From Siphonodentalium dalli (taxonomy: Eukaryota > Mollusca > Scaphopoda > Gadilida > Siphonodentaliidae): DNA of 64,000 nucleotides. The translations under genes and the position numbers were made by a program. The DNA lies in NCBI GenBank assembly GCA_032622095.1, contig CP136061.1, positions 88,218,983-88,282,982 on the forward strand. The letters run 5' to 3'. The notes beneath the pieces are model-generated. The model ran no database searches. It saw only the letters and a list, made by a program, of their open reading frames with translations, and was not told where the DNA came from. Shown one piece after another: positions 1 to 10,682 of this stretch (the stretch's first letter is position 1; each line of letters begins with the position of its first letter).

Positions 1-200
1 CTGCCAACCTTTGACCGTTAAACATACGGTCAGGCCGTAGTATTTTCCACGGTATAAAACCGTTTAAGTAACTGGCAGATCGTAACCAGTAACTGTCAGA
101 CCGTTGTATTTTTTACGGTTCAACACCGTTTAATTAATATCAAGACCGTAACTAATAAAGATCAGACCAATGGTATTGTTCATGGGTGAACACCATTTGT
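1..200. repeat. Degenerate tandem repeat, three units of about 65 bp
   Basis: Three diverged copies start near 1, 72 and 138. Each carries a CAGRCCG-like core followed by a GTATT run and an AACACCGTTTAA-like end. The array may continue to the left of the window. No coding content is visible. Confidence 0.6.
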
Positions 201-917
201 TTGCTCTTAATTTGCTAATTTACCATATAATTAGCCAGGTTCCCATGGTGACAATATGATTTCCCGGTAGGCATTACGATTCATATGTTTTTAAATGGTC
301 GAAACTAGTATTATTCGTAACTGTATAGGTTTCTATAACTTGTACCACAATCCTTTTGTAGATTGATCAATCATATGTTAAAGTAAAGATTATTTGGGCA
401 CTAAATATTATTTGCTCGTTCGGATGTCGTGTTTTAGGAAAGGGAACAACCAATGCTGTTGAAATTTGTGGCGCTAATAGTGTTTTGAATTACATGAAAA
501 TTTACAGTTATAGATTAGATCAATGGTCGGATCCCATGCCGCATGCGAACAAGATTCATGCTATATGTGTCACATCTCCCCGTAAGCGAGACAAACTTAT
601 AGTATGACCAGGGCTGCTGAATAAGGTTTGAGGCCCCCATCAGTACTGGCATGTATTGTAAGATAGTCGGTTAATAAAAATAAATAATGAAATATAAAAT
701 TGCAAGCCCACTGAAATCGTGACGATGGCAGAAAACATTTTTACAATGATAAATTGCTTGTAGCTAAGTACTGCATATTACCTATGCTGTTACATGGTCG
801 AGGTTCCGGGAAACAATATAGATCTATATAAATAACCAATTCACGCTATACGCCAGTGTAGCATACATTTCAATTTATTAAAAACGATCTAGAAAAGGAT
901 TAAATTTTTTTTTTTTA
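201..917. other. No recognisable feature
   Basis: AT-rich unique-looking sequence. I see no convincing reading frame, RNA gene or repeat. Confidence 0.5.
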
Positions 918-1013
918 AATTTAGATTACACCAAACTCGCAGATCGGATTTATCATTTCGAGTTAAAAGTTTAAAGTGATTTGACACACTCTGTTGCAGC
1001 TCACAAGTGCGCT
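918..1013 (-). CDS. Candidate internal exon of an unknown host gene
   Basis: On the minus strand a plausible acceptor (TTGCATCATTCATAG) precedes an open segment that starts at 1013 and reads ERTCELQQSVSNHFKLL and onward for about 30 residues. The residue mix (cysteine, charged and helical residues) and codons look more like coding sequence than the AT-rich surroundings. The 3' limit is unclear: no strong GT donor is present before an A-rich run at about 905-918. No family is recognised. It could be chance, since the frame is short. It has the same strand as the TPR exon at 6.1 kb, so it could belong to the same gene. Confidence 0.25.
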
Positions 1014-1780
1014 CTATGAATGATGCAAACAACATGGTAATTATAATAAAAATGATTTTATGACTCCAGTCATACAATCATATTCATTATGATTATCAAT
1101 TTGTTTTACATCGTTCATAAAGTAAACGAGTGCATTTTGTACTAATACATGGATCAAATCCATTCATTTGTTGCATATACTCTTTTGAGAAGAAGACCGT
1201 CCCATAAATAGCCGGATTTAGTGTATAGTACCCCTTTAAACCACATAGTTTAAACCTTGCTTTTCAGCAATATAATTATCACTAGAATGTGAATATTGTA
1301 CTGGTTATGTTCGTATCGTAATACGATTATCATACTATATTTATAGAAGATAAGTTGATGCAATCATATTAGAAGCGAAACGCAATTTTAATACTACGGA
1401 AATCTGAATGCGAAACCCCACGCTGAAAGCCAACGCGCAGAATGAATCAGTGTTAAATTCCCATTAGTGTGTGTGAGCGTTAAGATAAACAATGTATCGA
1501 TTAAGTCCAGTAACGGAATTTAAACCAGATGAGAGTTATATTTCACCAGTCAATCAGACATTAAGCGGCAATCCAAGCGGTGATGGGCGAATATTAAATT
1601 TCAATAGGTTTTTTATACACTTTCGCAATTCCCTCAGGTTTCATATTCCTTCGCCAGGCAACAGTACTAACGTACTGGGTTGCCGCGGGGTCCACGGGTG
1701 GTTAAAGTGTTGACATGTTTCAAGTTCTAACTGTCTAATTTTAATCTCATCTTTAGGATCATGATATAAACAAAATACAC
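1014..1780. other. Mostly featureless; one short repeat fragment
   Basis: At 1203-1245 a stretch containing GCCGGATTTAGTGTA and CCCCTTTAA resembles 38,260-38,297, so it is probably the end of a TTAA-flanked element. The rest shows nothing I can assign. Confidence 0.4.
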
Positions 1781-1908
1781 ACGTCATTTTTCTGAATATC
1801 AAATATACATGACTCGTGGGATTGATGATTTACCACACTCGCTAAAGCTCGTGAGGTAAATCATCAATCCTACGAGTGGTGTAAATTTGGTATTCAGAAA
1901 CACTACGT
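1781..1908. mobile_element. Short foldback (inverted-repeat) element
   Basis: Two long arms face each other. The inner palindrome pairs CTCGTGGGATTGATGATTTA (1813 onward) with its complement ending near 1877. An outer pair is TTTCTGAATA (1789) with TATTCAGAAA (1891-1900), extended with mismatches to 1781 and 1908. The total length of about 128 bp and near-complete self-complementarity are typical of a miniature foldback element. No target duplication was identified. Confidence 0.6.
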
Positions 1909-2841
1909 TAATAATCCACCGGCAACATTACAAGTCGGACACACTAACCACTGGCGAATCGAACTTCCATTGCTGATGACGAATCTGACCGCAGTGTCGA
2001 TTTAGCCTACAGTGGATATGTAGAGGTTATAACATTTCAATAATTACACAAACCTGATTTACAATAAGCGAAAGCTCTCCGAGCATAGACGGGTGTCATC
2101 AAACACGAGTTTGTCAGGCAACCAGCACGGCAACCATTCTGAAATAAAAGTGGTCAGTCTCTTATCGACTATACTTAATTAGAGTGTGAACAATTAAAGG
2201 ATTTTAGTATAAGATACACCATACTACACTATGTTAATAGACCAAACTCTTTGAAATTGAATCAGTAATTTAATGACCATAGCGAATTCACATTAAACAC
2301 CTTCGATATTTAGTTCAGAAGGTTTAGTTGATGGTCAGAGGCCACACAGATGTGCGCGCGAGCATATATATAAATAACAGAAAATAGATATAATTATATA
2401 TCTGATTATGATAAGTAAATAGTTATATATTTGAACTCAATGATTTACTGATTGAGGGTTTAACGTCGTTTTAGCCGCTAGGCCATATCACTGCCAAGAA
2501 CAGAATCAGGTATCAAAAAAGTTCGTAGCGAAGCAACTGTGTAGATAAATAAGACAGTGGATTAGTTTAAAACAATGAGCTATCTACATATAAAACACCC
2601 AAATGAGAATGTTTACAATGGGAGTCAGGAATGTAAAGTCAAGAACAGACTAGTGAGCAATCATAATATAAAACGAAAAAAGTAGTACAAGAATACATAA
2701 TAAATAGCAAATAAATAGCACGAAATTACCAAGTCAAATTAAAATATGTAAGTAGCTTGTGACATCAGATTTTTCATTGATAAGGTATTTATAATATTTG
2801 ATGAATCGCGCATGAACCTTTATCAATGCGTCAAGCTGACG
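1909..2841. other. No recognisable feature
   Basis: AT-rich sequence with no supported gene. A short hairpin (GTCGGTGGGTGA facing TCACCCAACCGAC) follows at about 2842-2885, at the end of the LINE remnant. Confidence 0.45.
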
Positions 2842-2894
2842 GTCGGTGGGTGAGACAGAATAATATAATTTTTCACCCAACCGACAGCCTCGAT

Positions 2895-3960
2895 TCACAA
2901 ATATTGTTTGGTGGCTGTTAGTGTTAATTGTCTCTCATTAAGCATCTGGTCAAAGTTTGATAGCTCACATATGAACCTCTCTTTCTGAGAGTCGAAACGT
3001 TGGAGAGACTTTTGCGATTTTTGTTCCGAAGCAACAGGCGATTTTTGTTGTGGAGCAACAGCATCAACACGAATAGACTGTGTAGCAGTAACTGGCTTAA
3101 CTTGAGTGGTTTGTTTTGCAGCAACGGGTGATTCTTCAGTAGATGTTTCAATGTCCTGTGATACATGTGATGGCACAAGGATTATATCAGATACTTCAAG
3201 TCATTATTGATACACGAATAATGTTGGTCTGACTGTTGTCTGTCTGAGTGCTGGCATCAACACAACTTTGGCAGACCCGATCGTTGATTATGCGACCTGT
3301 GGAATGGATGGTCGATGTCCAACTATTTTCTTAGCATCTATATATGACATATGCTTCTCAGCTTTACATCGTTGAATCTTGAATTCATAATCTCAATTGG
3401 GATATGAACGATCCATTGCAGCATGTGAACCTTGAGAGATTTAACATTTTTAAAGATTCGTACAATCCTTATGGTCATGACCAGAAATAGAACATCGTGC
3501 ACATATGGTTTATGTCCTTTTCCAATGTTCCTGGCCATGACCATACCCCTGACATTTAAAACATCGCAATTGGTTTGGAACCTGTGTGCTTAAATCCATC
3601 TTCATGTACCATGCTCCCATGGATGCTCGCACCCACTGAAGGTCAAACGGTCAAAGGTCAAAATCTAACTCCCTGTAGTGCTAACAATATCTCTGACACA
3701 GAAGAATAAGCTATATCACCAGTCTCAACACAGCTCTGCTACTGTTCAATGTCTTGTGAGGAGTAATCAACACTGCTGTTTGTGCAATAGATTTTAATTG
3801 CATAAGAACGTTAGCTTGAAATTTTCTTGAATATTCTATCAGAAGATAGCCACTTAGTGGCCCAGTCCTGAATCCTGATCTGTTTGACAAATTTTAATTG
3901 TCCGGCTATGCTTTGTAACGTTTTATCAATCACAAATACAGAAGGTCTCGTGACATTCGG
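2895..3960 (-). pseudogene. Decayed non-LTR retrotransposon (LINE) ORF1 with CCHC zinc knuckles
   Basis: Read on the minus strand, three blocks are in the order expected for the gag-like ORF1 of Jockey/CR1-type LINEs. An N-terminal block near 3,820-3,950 contains FVIDKTLQSIAGQLKFVKQ, which matches the known 'I.K.L..IAG..KSVK.LRSGDLL' pattern. A zinc-knuckle block near 3,440-3,590 reads CFKCQGYGHGQEHW, with the last Cys lost, then CARCSISGHDHKDC, a complete CX2CX4HX4C. A post-knuckle block contains AEKHMSYIDAKKIV and a Gln/Ser/Thr-rich C-terminal tail ends at 2895. Frames change several times between blocks (for example between 3,340 and 3,180) and in-frame stops interrupt the knuckle region. 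It is an inactive copy; ORF2 is not present downstream. Confidence 0.8.
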
Positions 3961-4560
3961 ATCAAAACCAAGTACCAAGGATATACCTCAGCATCAGTGG
4001 AATTTGGGGGTTTGTCAATATTACGTTTTTGGTTATGAGTTGCCATATGAAAAACAGATAATCGACAACTAGCCCAGCAGCTGCCTCGGACTACCCTTCG
4101 CATTATGGTCGGGCCAAAGACTGGTACATAACGGCAGCGGCGAGCAGTTTAGCCACTGCATATAGCAGCCTCCCTGTACCTGCCCACAGCGAGACCAGCG
4201 AGACAGGCGTGAACATTACAAGATTTAAACATTTAACAGCCATGAAGACTAAATGCAAAGAGACATGACACGAAAGAAACAACACACAAGAAAAACAGAC
4301 ACCAGAAACAAACTAGAACAGATGGCAGACGAAACACTGTGCAGAGGCGTGGCTAGCCGATTGATTGACCCGGATCAACTCAACGACTCGTCTTGAAGAG
4401 ATGCAGGAACAAAGAGGATCATGAGATAAGCCGTATCCGCAGGTCGATGCATCACGCGATACAATTGCCCTTGTACTCCACGGCAACAGGATGCCACATT
4501 AGGGAATTCTTACCCTTCGCAGTGGGGCGGTAGGTCCATTGTACCCTGGGCCCAAACGGA
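3961..4560 (-). mobile_element. Likely 5' leader of the same LINE copy
   Basis: This GC-richer stretch lies directly upstream of the ORF1 remnant on the minus strand and ends in the 63-bp GC-rich block at 4492-4554. Its position and composition fit the internal-promoter/5' UTR region of the LINE. No reading frame is supported. The assignment is an inference from adjacency. Confidence 0.45.
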
Positions 4561-4847
4561 GCGACAGACTGATATGAACATGTTATAACTTTCACATATG
4601 CAAGTCAATTTATCAAGAGTCGATATCTGGCCACCAAAACATATTAATAATATCATATATTGGTCCGATCAAATTACTTCATGTTAGAGAAAAAGTAGAA
4701 GGGTGACTTCATGGTGTCAAATCGGACAGGACATCTTTAAAATGATTGTAGTCGACGTGTCTGATTGTACTATATCAAACAGGGTGCCACATTAGGGGAC
4801 TCTTATCCTTCGCAGTGGGGCGGTAGGCCCACTCTACCCCGGGCCCA
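4492..4847 (-). repeat. Two direct copies of a 63-bp GC-rich block
   Basis: The copies at 4492-4554 and 4785-4847 are the same length and agree at roughly 56 of 63 positions by eye. They share TTCGCAGTGGGGCGGTAGG and end in GGGCCCA. Read on the minus strand they would be the first bases of the LINE leader, so the second copy may be another LINE 5' end or an upstream leader monomer. A weaker match (CCCTTCGCATTATGGTCGGG) lies near 4096. The spacer between copies is unrelated to the leader. Confidence 0.65.
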
Positions 4848-5475
4848 CACAGGGTTTCTTTATCTCATTTAATATGATATAAATAATGTATTATAGAGAA
4901 AAGTGATATGTTTTGTATGTATTGATGATAAATAATTGTGTCATATGCATGTAATGTCTGTGTACGCTTTATTGTACACAGCTCGACTGTTCTACATGTA
5001 GGTGACATCCGGGATTATATATAAATATTATACCCACTGTCACCAATACGTTAATTATCAGGGTTCTGATGAACGAGAATCATGGGTTATTACCTGATTA
5101 CAATTATTGAAACAGTTCTCCACCATCAATACTTTCACAAATATCATCCCATATATTACATCTATATTGTACATGTAGATGTATAAATATAAATATATAA
5201 TGTGGCTAATAATGCACGTGTCATACGTACACCATTAACATGGGAAACCACTCTGTTATCATGTATATGATATATCTATATGTCAATCATGATGACGAGT
5301 AATTGAACTATCTATCTCTATTATAGTCATCTATCTGCGGACATAACATCACATAACATCACATAACAGTGATTTTGGCTTTTCTACTTCACGTCTAACC
5401 AGCATTGCCAGCTATTTTCACATAGTGTATAGTTGCATACATATTATAGGAAAAGTCATGGGATGACTTAATCAT
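4848..5475. other. AT-rich stretch with a short ACATAACATC repeat
   Basis: At about 5341-5370 the word ACATAACATC is repeated nearly three times. Otherwise it is AT-rich sequence with no supported gene. Confidence 0.45.
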
Positions 5476-6003
5476 GTCAGGCACATCCTGAATTCCACTA
5501 TTGTAGTGTTATTCCACTATTATAGTGGTATATGGCCATTACCGTTTTGTTAATTTGATAAAAGAGGGATAATCCAAAATCATAATTCACACAAATATTA
5601 TTAAAAATCAGTGTCGCAATAATTCGGTATCATACTTATAGTTTGTCCAGGAGAATGATTAATCATGACGGCACACGATAAGCAACTCAATAAGCATGCA
5701 ATTAGTTGAAATATTGTTATGAAGGAATGATTGAGTCATCCTGCTATTGTCATTTAGAAAGGAATATATTAGTAATATTATAATATTATTGAATATCAAA
5801 GCTGGCGTAAAATATCGCACAACGAATTTTGTCGGAAGACTGTTCATTCGCTGCGATATTGTTAAGAGTGAAATTTGGCTGCGCACTGATATGCAATGTC
5901 TTCTATTCCCTACGCAAATAAAGGAAACATGAATATGTTATAGTCAAATACCACTATAATAGTGGGATATCATTATAATAGTGGAATTCAGGATGTGCCT
6001 GAC
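5476..6003. mobile_element. Non-autonomous DNA element with about 56-bp terminal inverted repeats
   Basis: The left end reads GTCAGGCACATCCTGAATTC at 5476 and its complement closes the element at 6003. The match continues inward about 56 bp through paired CCACTATNRTAGTG palindromes. The interior (about 415 bp) has only short overlapping frames on both strands, so no transposase is encoded. The target duplication is not obvious. It sits about 50 bp from the donor side of the TPR exon, inside its downstream intron. Confidence 0.75.
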
Positions 6004-6053
6004 CTGTTACTTGTTAGGCGTTTGCTTGGTGACATTTTCGAGGCAAGACTAAC

Positions 6054-6161
6054 CTTTGGGAAAGATACAACCTCCAGAGCCCTCGTTAGCTGAGCGATAG
6101 CTTTCTTGTGATTACCTACCCTTTGTAGAGCAACAGCAAGGTGGTAGTGCAGTTCATACAA
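6054..6161 (-). CDS. Internal exon encoding a tetratricopeptide (TPR) repeat
   Basis: A 108-bp (36 codon) open segment on the minus strand begins after a good acceptor (TATTTTCAG ending at 6162) and ends at 6054 before a GTTAGT donor. The translation begins LYELHYHLAVALQRVGN and continues KKAIAQLTRALEVV. This fits the 34-residue TPR consensus: small residues at positions 8 and 20, Gly-Asn at the turn, and Ala-Leu in helix B. TPR units are helical protein-interaction modules. Which TPR gene this belongs to cannot be told from one repeat. It is phase-compatible (length divisible by 3), as usual for exons of repeat proteins. The neighbouring exons are not adjacent; both flanks are transposon-rich, consistent with long introns. 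Confidence 0.7.
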
Positions 6162-6181
6162 CTGAAAATACATTAATTATT

Positions 6182-6226
6182 AACAGCGAGGTGGTAGCAC
6201 AGTTCAAACAACTGCAAATAAATTAC
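6182..6226 (-). repeat. Partial tandem copy of the TPR exon start and its acceptor
   Basis: Positions 6182-6226 repeat 6131-6175 with about eight differences. The copy includes an upstream acceptor (ATTTGCAG) and the first 10 codons of the exon (LFELCYHLAV). Translation then runs into stops before reaching the true exon. It is either an erosion product of local duplication or a decoy 3' splice site. Confidence 0.6.
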
Positions 6227-7149
6227 GATAGATGTGTGGTCTATCTTTCAGGAAAGCACTCACAACAACATTTAAGTGTACAAGAAAACTAAAATGCATG
6301 CATCAGGTCACCCATGAACTATTTAGCATAGAATGATTCAGTTCGGTTGCAGTTTCACAACGTTACAACTGACATACGATTACACAAGACGAGCCTTGGA
6401 TGTGGAACTATGTAAGAGTGAATATTAATGTTCTAAATCACATGTTTCACATTTAGTGGTAATGGGGTCGTACTTTATTAACACGCAAGTAGTGTAATTA
6501 AGTACGGGTAATTAAAAGTAACAAATCGTTTAGTTTCTATCGTATCAGCTGAAAGGGGTGAGCAGATTGCTGGTGATGAATGTTCTCGTTAGCTGCCAAT
6601 ATATTGTGAATATTTGTCCCGTTACGTTTATACACTGTAGCATTGGCGGGCCAGAGTGTGTTGACATGTTAATTGTTTGGTTCATTAATAACAGATCAGC
6701 AGGGATTTGTCGTGATAACGTATACGTGGAAATATGCTACCTAAACGGTTAAATTAACGGTTGATCTATTACACCACCGTGTATAGTCGGTTTAAATAGG
6801 TATAGTATATAGGGACGTGTGCTCAATTTTGGTGTGGACCGATGATCGAAAAAAAAAATCAGAGGTTAATGTCGGCGGGCGGGAGGGCCATTTTTTCAAT
6901 AATTTTTAAAGAAATTGAGCAGTTGCAGCAGCAAAAAAAGGGTGTACAATTGGCAAATGATGAGGGGCGGTGTCACGTGTAACTATGATTGAAATTAGAT
7001 ATGCAATTTGGAGATTATTGGATGAGGGATGTTATATTAAAGGAACGAGAGGGCTTAGTTGTCGAAAATATTCATATTTGTTCCAAACACCGTAAACAGA
7101 AAAATATTAAAACGCATACATTTTGGTTCAAATATACGATCACTATCGC
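6227..7149. other. No recognisable feature
   Basis: AT-rich with one G-rich run near 6869-6885. There is a short frame at 6558-6752 (+) without family features. Nothing is supported. Confidence 0.45.
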
Positions 7150-7615
7150 TTAAAGGTACTCAACCCGATAAAACTCCTCTCAATTACTATTTCAATGGCT
7201 TCGGCGGTCAAAAATATTTGATTCGAGTCGAGGAAGTCACCCATCAAAGCTCAGATTTGTTAGATATCGATTTTAGAAATCTATTATTTTTCATTATCGG
7301 GAATACTATCTGGCCCAGAACTCAGTCAAAATTACCACTTGATTTTAGAGTTATTCATCCTTGTCTGTTTGAATAGATTTGGAGTACACATCCAGAGCAG
7401 ATTACGGCAGTTATTAGTACTCATCTCGAGAACATAACAAATTTGAAAAATCAATATCTAATAACTCTGAGCTTTGTTTGATGGGTTCCTCGACTCGAAT
7501 CAAATATTTTTTACCCCCAAAGCCAAAGAAATAGTAATATAGGACCCTCTGATCGGATTGTTGTTGTTGGAATCTGTTGAGATGGGGACCCTCTTTACGG
7601 GTTGAGTACCTTTAA
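7150..7615 (-). mobile_element. TTAA-flanked MITE, family A, copy 1
   Basis: The element is bounded by TTAA at 7150-7153 and 7612-7615, with termini AGGTACTCAACCCG and CGGGTTGAGTACCT. The interior shares TTCGAGTCGAGGAA, GTAACTCTGAGCTTTGAT-like and CTCCTCAATTACTATTT-like blocks with the copies near 16.4, 34.9, 38.7 and 41.3 kb. No transposase is encoded; the frame at 7059-7376 (+) overlaps the boundary and is not conserved between copies. A TTAA target fits the piggyBac or Kolobok superfamilies. Confidence 0.8.
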
Positions 7616-7649
7616 ACATCATGCTTACATAAAGACCTACTACATTTTA

Positions 7650-7995
7650 CCTAAACAAGAGTCTGATTGTGTTATAGAAGGCAGCACAATGCTACTGGCT
7701 AATCACACACAAATGGTATAAACGCTCTTTATTATTTCCAAATAAGGAATTGAGCAACAAAGAACGCTCTTTATGTTTACCATCATAATATAAAGAAACA
7801 CCAGGAAAGTAACTTTTTATGCTTTGTTTACATAACAATCGTCAAATTTACGACAATAACATACTGTTTATGAGATATTTATCATTTGTATATTAACAAA
7901 GTCTGTCTATATTTGAATATTTTTTTCGTTTGTAGCGGTTTTTGACAGGTGGAAATATGTTCACAGGATACCCACCAAGGCCTTCCGTACCTTTA
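7650..7995 (-). mobile_element. TTAA-type MITE, family B, copy 1 (partial, inverted)
   Basis: It matches the reverse complement of the elements at 43,256 and 53,376: CTAATCACACACAAATG, ATAAACGCTCTTTATTATTTCC, CATACTGTTTATG and GGCGGTTTTTGAC-like blocks occur in order. The left end is eroded and abuts family A copy 1. The right end reads CCTTCCGTACCTTTA. Confidence 0.7.
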
Positions 7996-8294
7996 CGGTA
8001 TACTGCAACTTTTTTCTTTTCAATAGCAGAATACAGAATGCTATTAAGAAGTGACAGAAAACAAAGAACATTTTTTTTAATTATAAGTATTGAGCAGTAA
8101 GAAATATTTGAGTCGAGGAAACCAGTAACGAAAGGCGATATTAACATGATTTCTGTCAGAGAATAATTGTTTACGTTCCAATGAATATTAAAATGTACTG
8201 AAAACAAACTGCTAATGGGTGCCAGACTTTCATAAACACAAATTATGTATTAATGGTGTAACGACATATTTCGTTCTTTAATGTCTCAAAAAAG

Positions 8295-8530
8295 AGGGGG
8301 TGGTGATGTTTGGATCTCTAGTTTAACGACATTTTTCGGTCTTTGTAGTTTAATGACATTTTTCGGTCTTTATAATATCTCAAGATATAGGGGGGTATTT
8401 GGATCTCTAGTTTAACGACATTTTTCGGTCTTTATAGTTTAACGACATTTTCGGTCTTTAATATCTCAAGATACAGGGGCCCTTAGGGGGGTATTTGGAT
8501 CTCTAGTTTAACGACATTTTTCGGTCTTTG
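8295..8530. repeat. Tandem repeat of TTTAACGACATTTTTCGG units
   Basis: The word TTTAACGACATTTTTCGG recurs five times, grouped into a longer unit of roughly 90-110 bp that also carries ATCTCAAGATA, a G-run and TATTTGGATCTCTAG. Frames crossing it are repeat artefacts. Confidence 0.75.
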
Positions 8531-8624
8531 ATAGCAAAATGGAAGAAGTACATCTTTGGAAAGATGTGGTGGCCCTAAAAAGGAAAGTTGTTTGGTGGTC
8601 TTGAAATACAGTTTTTCTGAACAG

Positions 8625-8960
8625 TCTTCCTTGATTAAAGTGATGTGAAACACTCCGACAGACACCGGGCAGAGTGATCAAATAGAAATTAAGAATAATC
8701 TTTCTCAAAGTAGTTATTTGTTACGAATATTAATTCAAATGGATGATACACAACGTCATTCTTATATATTAGTTAAATGCAATGACCCTCGATGGCGAAA
8801 TCATTTTTGTTTAATTATAGCCGATAGTTGCGCCCCGAATCGAGATGTAAATATTTACAATTTGGGGTAGTTCAGACGATGTTCTCTATGAAGTGGTGTG
8901 GTAGATTTCTTTGGAAATTTTCAGTGATGTTAGTAGAATGATAACATTCTCCAGGTTGGC
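8625..8960 (+). repeat. Dispersed repeat, family N, copy 1
   Basis: This segment is homologous, in opposite orientation, to 44,632-44,955. Shared stretches include the AAAGTGATGTGAAACACTCC end, TTAATACATAAGAATGACG-like, and the ATTTTCRGTGATGTTAGTAG end. The similarity is clearly diverged. No coding capacity was recognised. Confidence 0.6.
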
Positions 8961-9489
8961 AAAGTGCCTGAGCACTAACTTATCAATTTCTCGCACCCGA
9001 AAAAGTCCATAACATGTCTTTAAGCATATATATAAATCTCCGAAAACAAAAATTCTAAAGCATTAAACGATTTGCTATATTTCCAGGGCATATATTTCAT
9101 CTGATTTTGCTTTTTGCTGATATATACTTTTTCAAGAGAATCCAGGGTAATTTTTGAGAATATTTACGAGAATCTAGATTTGGATTCTCGCCGAAATATA
9201 AGCCCAGTGTGCCTGAAGTGTGCCTAAATGGCATAAATTGTACCGTGGTTCCCATGTTCGCCAAAGTGGCATAAATTTATTTCAGGATAATCATACTAAT
9301 AGGCATTCATTTATATCACTGATATCAGGACAAAAAATAGCCATTTCCATTGCATGGAACAGAAAAGAGCGTTATTGTTTATCGGTGTTGTTTTTGGAAG
9401 TGGTGGTAGTTCAATTTTATACGTTTCGACCCCCAATAAGTATTTCCGAACAAATGAATTATTAACAAGCGTGACATGACATCATTGAC
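8961..9489. other. No recognisable feature
   Basis: AT-rich sequence with GAGAATCYAG-like words near 9138-9190, but no gene that can be supported. Confidence 0.4.
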
Positions 9490-9723
9490 GAAGATAATTA
9501 ACACCGATCTACGAGAAGTAGCCAAATACCTTAAGGTAATTGACAGTCTTTCGGCTGCTATTATCTGATTATTGATAATCTCATGTTGGTATCCTGCTTC
9601 TCTATAGGAATCAGATTGCATTTCTAGAGTCGGGGAGCGAGTACACCGTGGAATGCTAAAGGTGAAGGTAACTGAAGAATGACCTTCACCTGATACATGC
9701 GACACGTTATTAAAGGATGACAT
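9490..9723 (-). pseudogene. PIF/Harbinger transposase fragment (HARBI1-like)
   Basis: The minus-strand frame at 9379-9723 contains IIAAERLSITLRYLATSR, the conserved 'I...ERL.VTLRFLATG' block found N-terminal to the DDE nuclease domain of Harbinger transposases. The DDE catalytic parts are absent and the frame runs into unrelated sequence beyond the motif (below about 9,490). It is a lone scrap of a dead DNA transposon, with no inverted repeats seen around it. Confidence 0.65.
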
Positions 9724-10194
9724 CCCGTTTATTTGATTTGTACATAATATCTAAATGACTAAATTTAGCAATCGCAGAAAATGGCAACACGCCAACTACT
9801 AGAGTAACACAACAAAGGATTATTGAAATCTCCGATTATACAAATAAACTTCGCAGGTGCGGTGGATATTTGCAGACCTGATCTTAACCATCGTGTTATC
9901 AACACAAAATAGACTATTATTTATCAAATGACATCGCCATCATAAATTAAATAAATGAAACAAGTCAATACAAATTTCTCTGTCTGGACTGATAATAGGG
10001 ATTTTAGGTGAAAATGTCATATTCAAGTACAATGTTTATAGTTAGTCTCATATGAAAGATTATGAATCGCAGATCACAAAACTTTTTACAGAACAAAAAA
10101 ATTCCATCTAGTTTCCTAGTTATGGTTAATCGAAGGTCGAAAAACCACTGATATTTTTTGTCACGTGGGCCTCAGTGCATTATGACTAAATAGG
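9724..10194. other. No recognisable feature
   Basis: AT-rich unique-looking sequence with no supported reading frame. Confidence 0.4.
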
Positions 10195-10560
10195 CTGAAG
10201 AGGAACGGCCCCAAAATGGGTGTTTTTGGGTACTTTTTCGGAATAAATTTTGCTTTAATTTTGCATAACTTAACAAATATTTGACGGATTATGGTGAAAT
10301 TTGGTACCATACCTTCGGGATAGATTTTCACATATGTCAAGGTTTTCGCGAACATCACACCATGTGAACTTGCCTAATTTGCATCTAATTTGCATATTAT
10401 ATATCTAGTTGCCGAGACTAATGAGCTGGAAATTTAATGTGAAAGCAAACAAATACCACAATAATGAATGTAATATGGGTCTATTTCGATGATAAGGGGG
10501 CATTTTTGATCTTTAAACAATAATTTGTCCATTATAATACCAAATTTATGTATGAATGAA
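10195..10560. repeat. Repeat F, copy 1
   Basis: About 330 bp shared almost word for word with 11,745-12,062 and 12,072-12,440: AATTTTGCATAACTTAA, TTCGGGATAGATTTTCACAT, GCGAACATCACACCATGTGA, CTAATTTGCATATTATATAT and GTATGAATRA. It is a satellite-like unit flanking the array of repeat E. Confidence 0.85.
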
Positions 10561-10682
10561 AGTGTCAATGACACTGTAGCTCAAATTGGAAAGGGAATAA
10601 TTTAATGTATTACAGTCAATGGAGCGATTATGAATGTGGAAAGTTGAATGTATAATACTAGTTTATAGACATGAAGAGAAAA

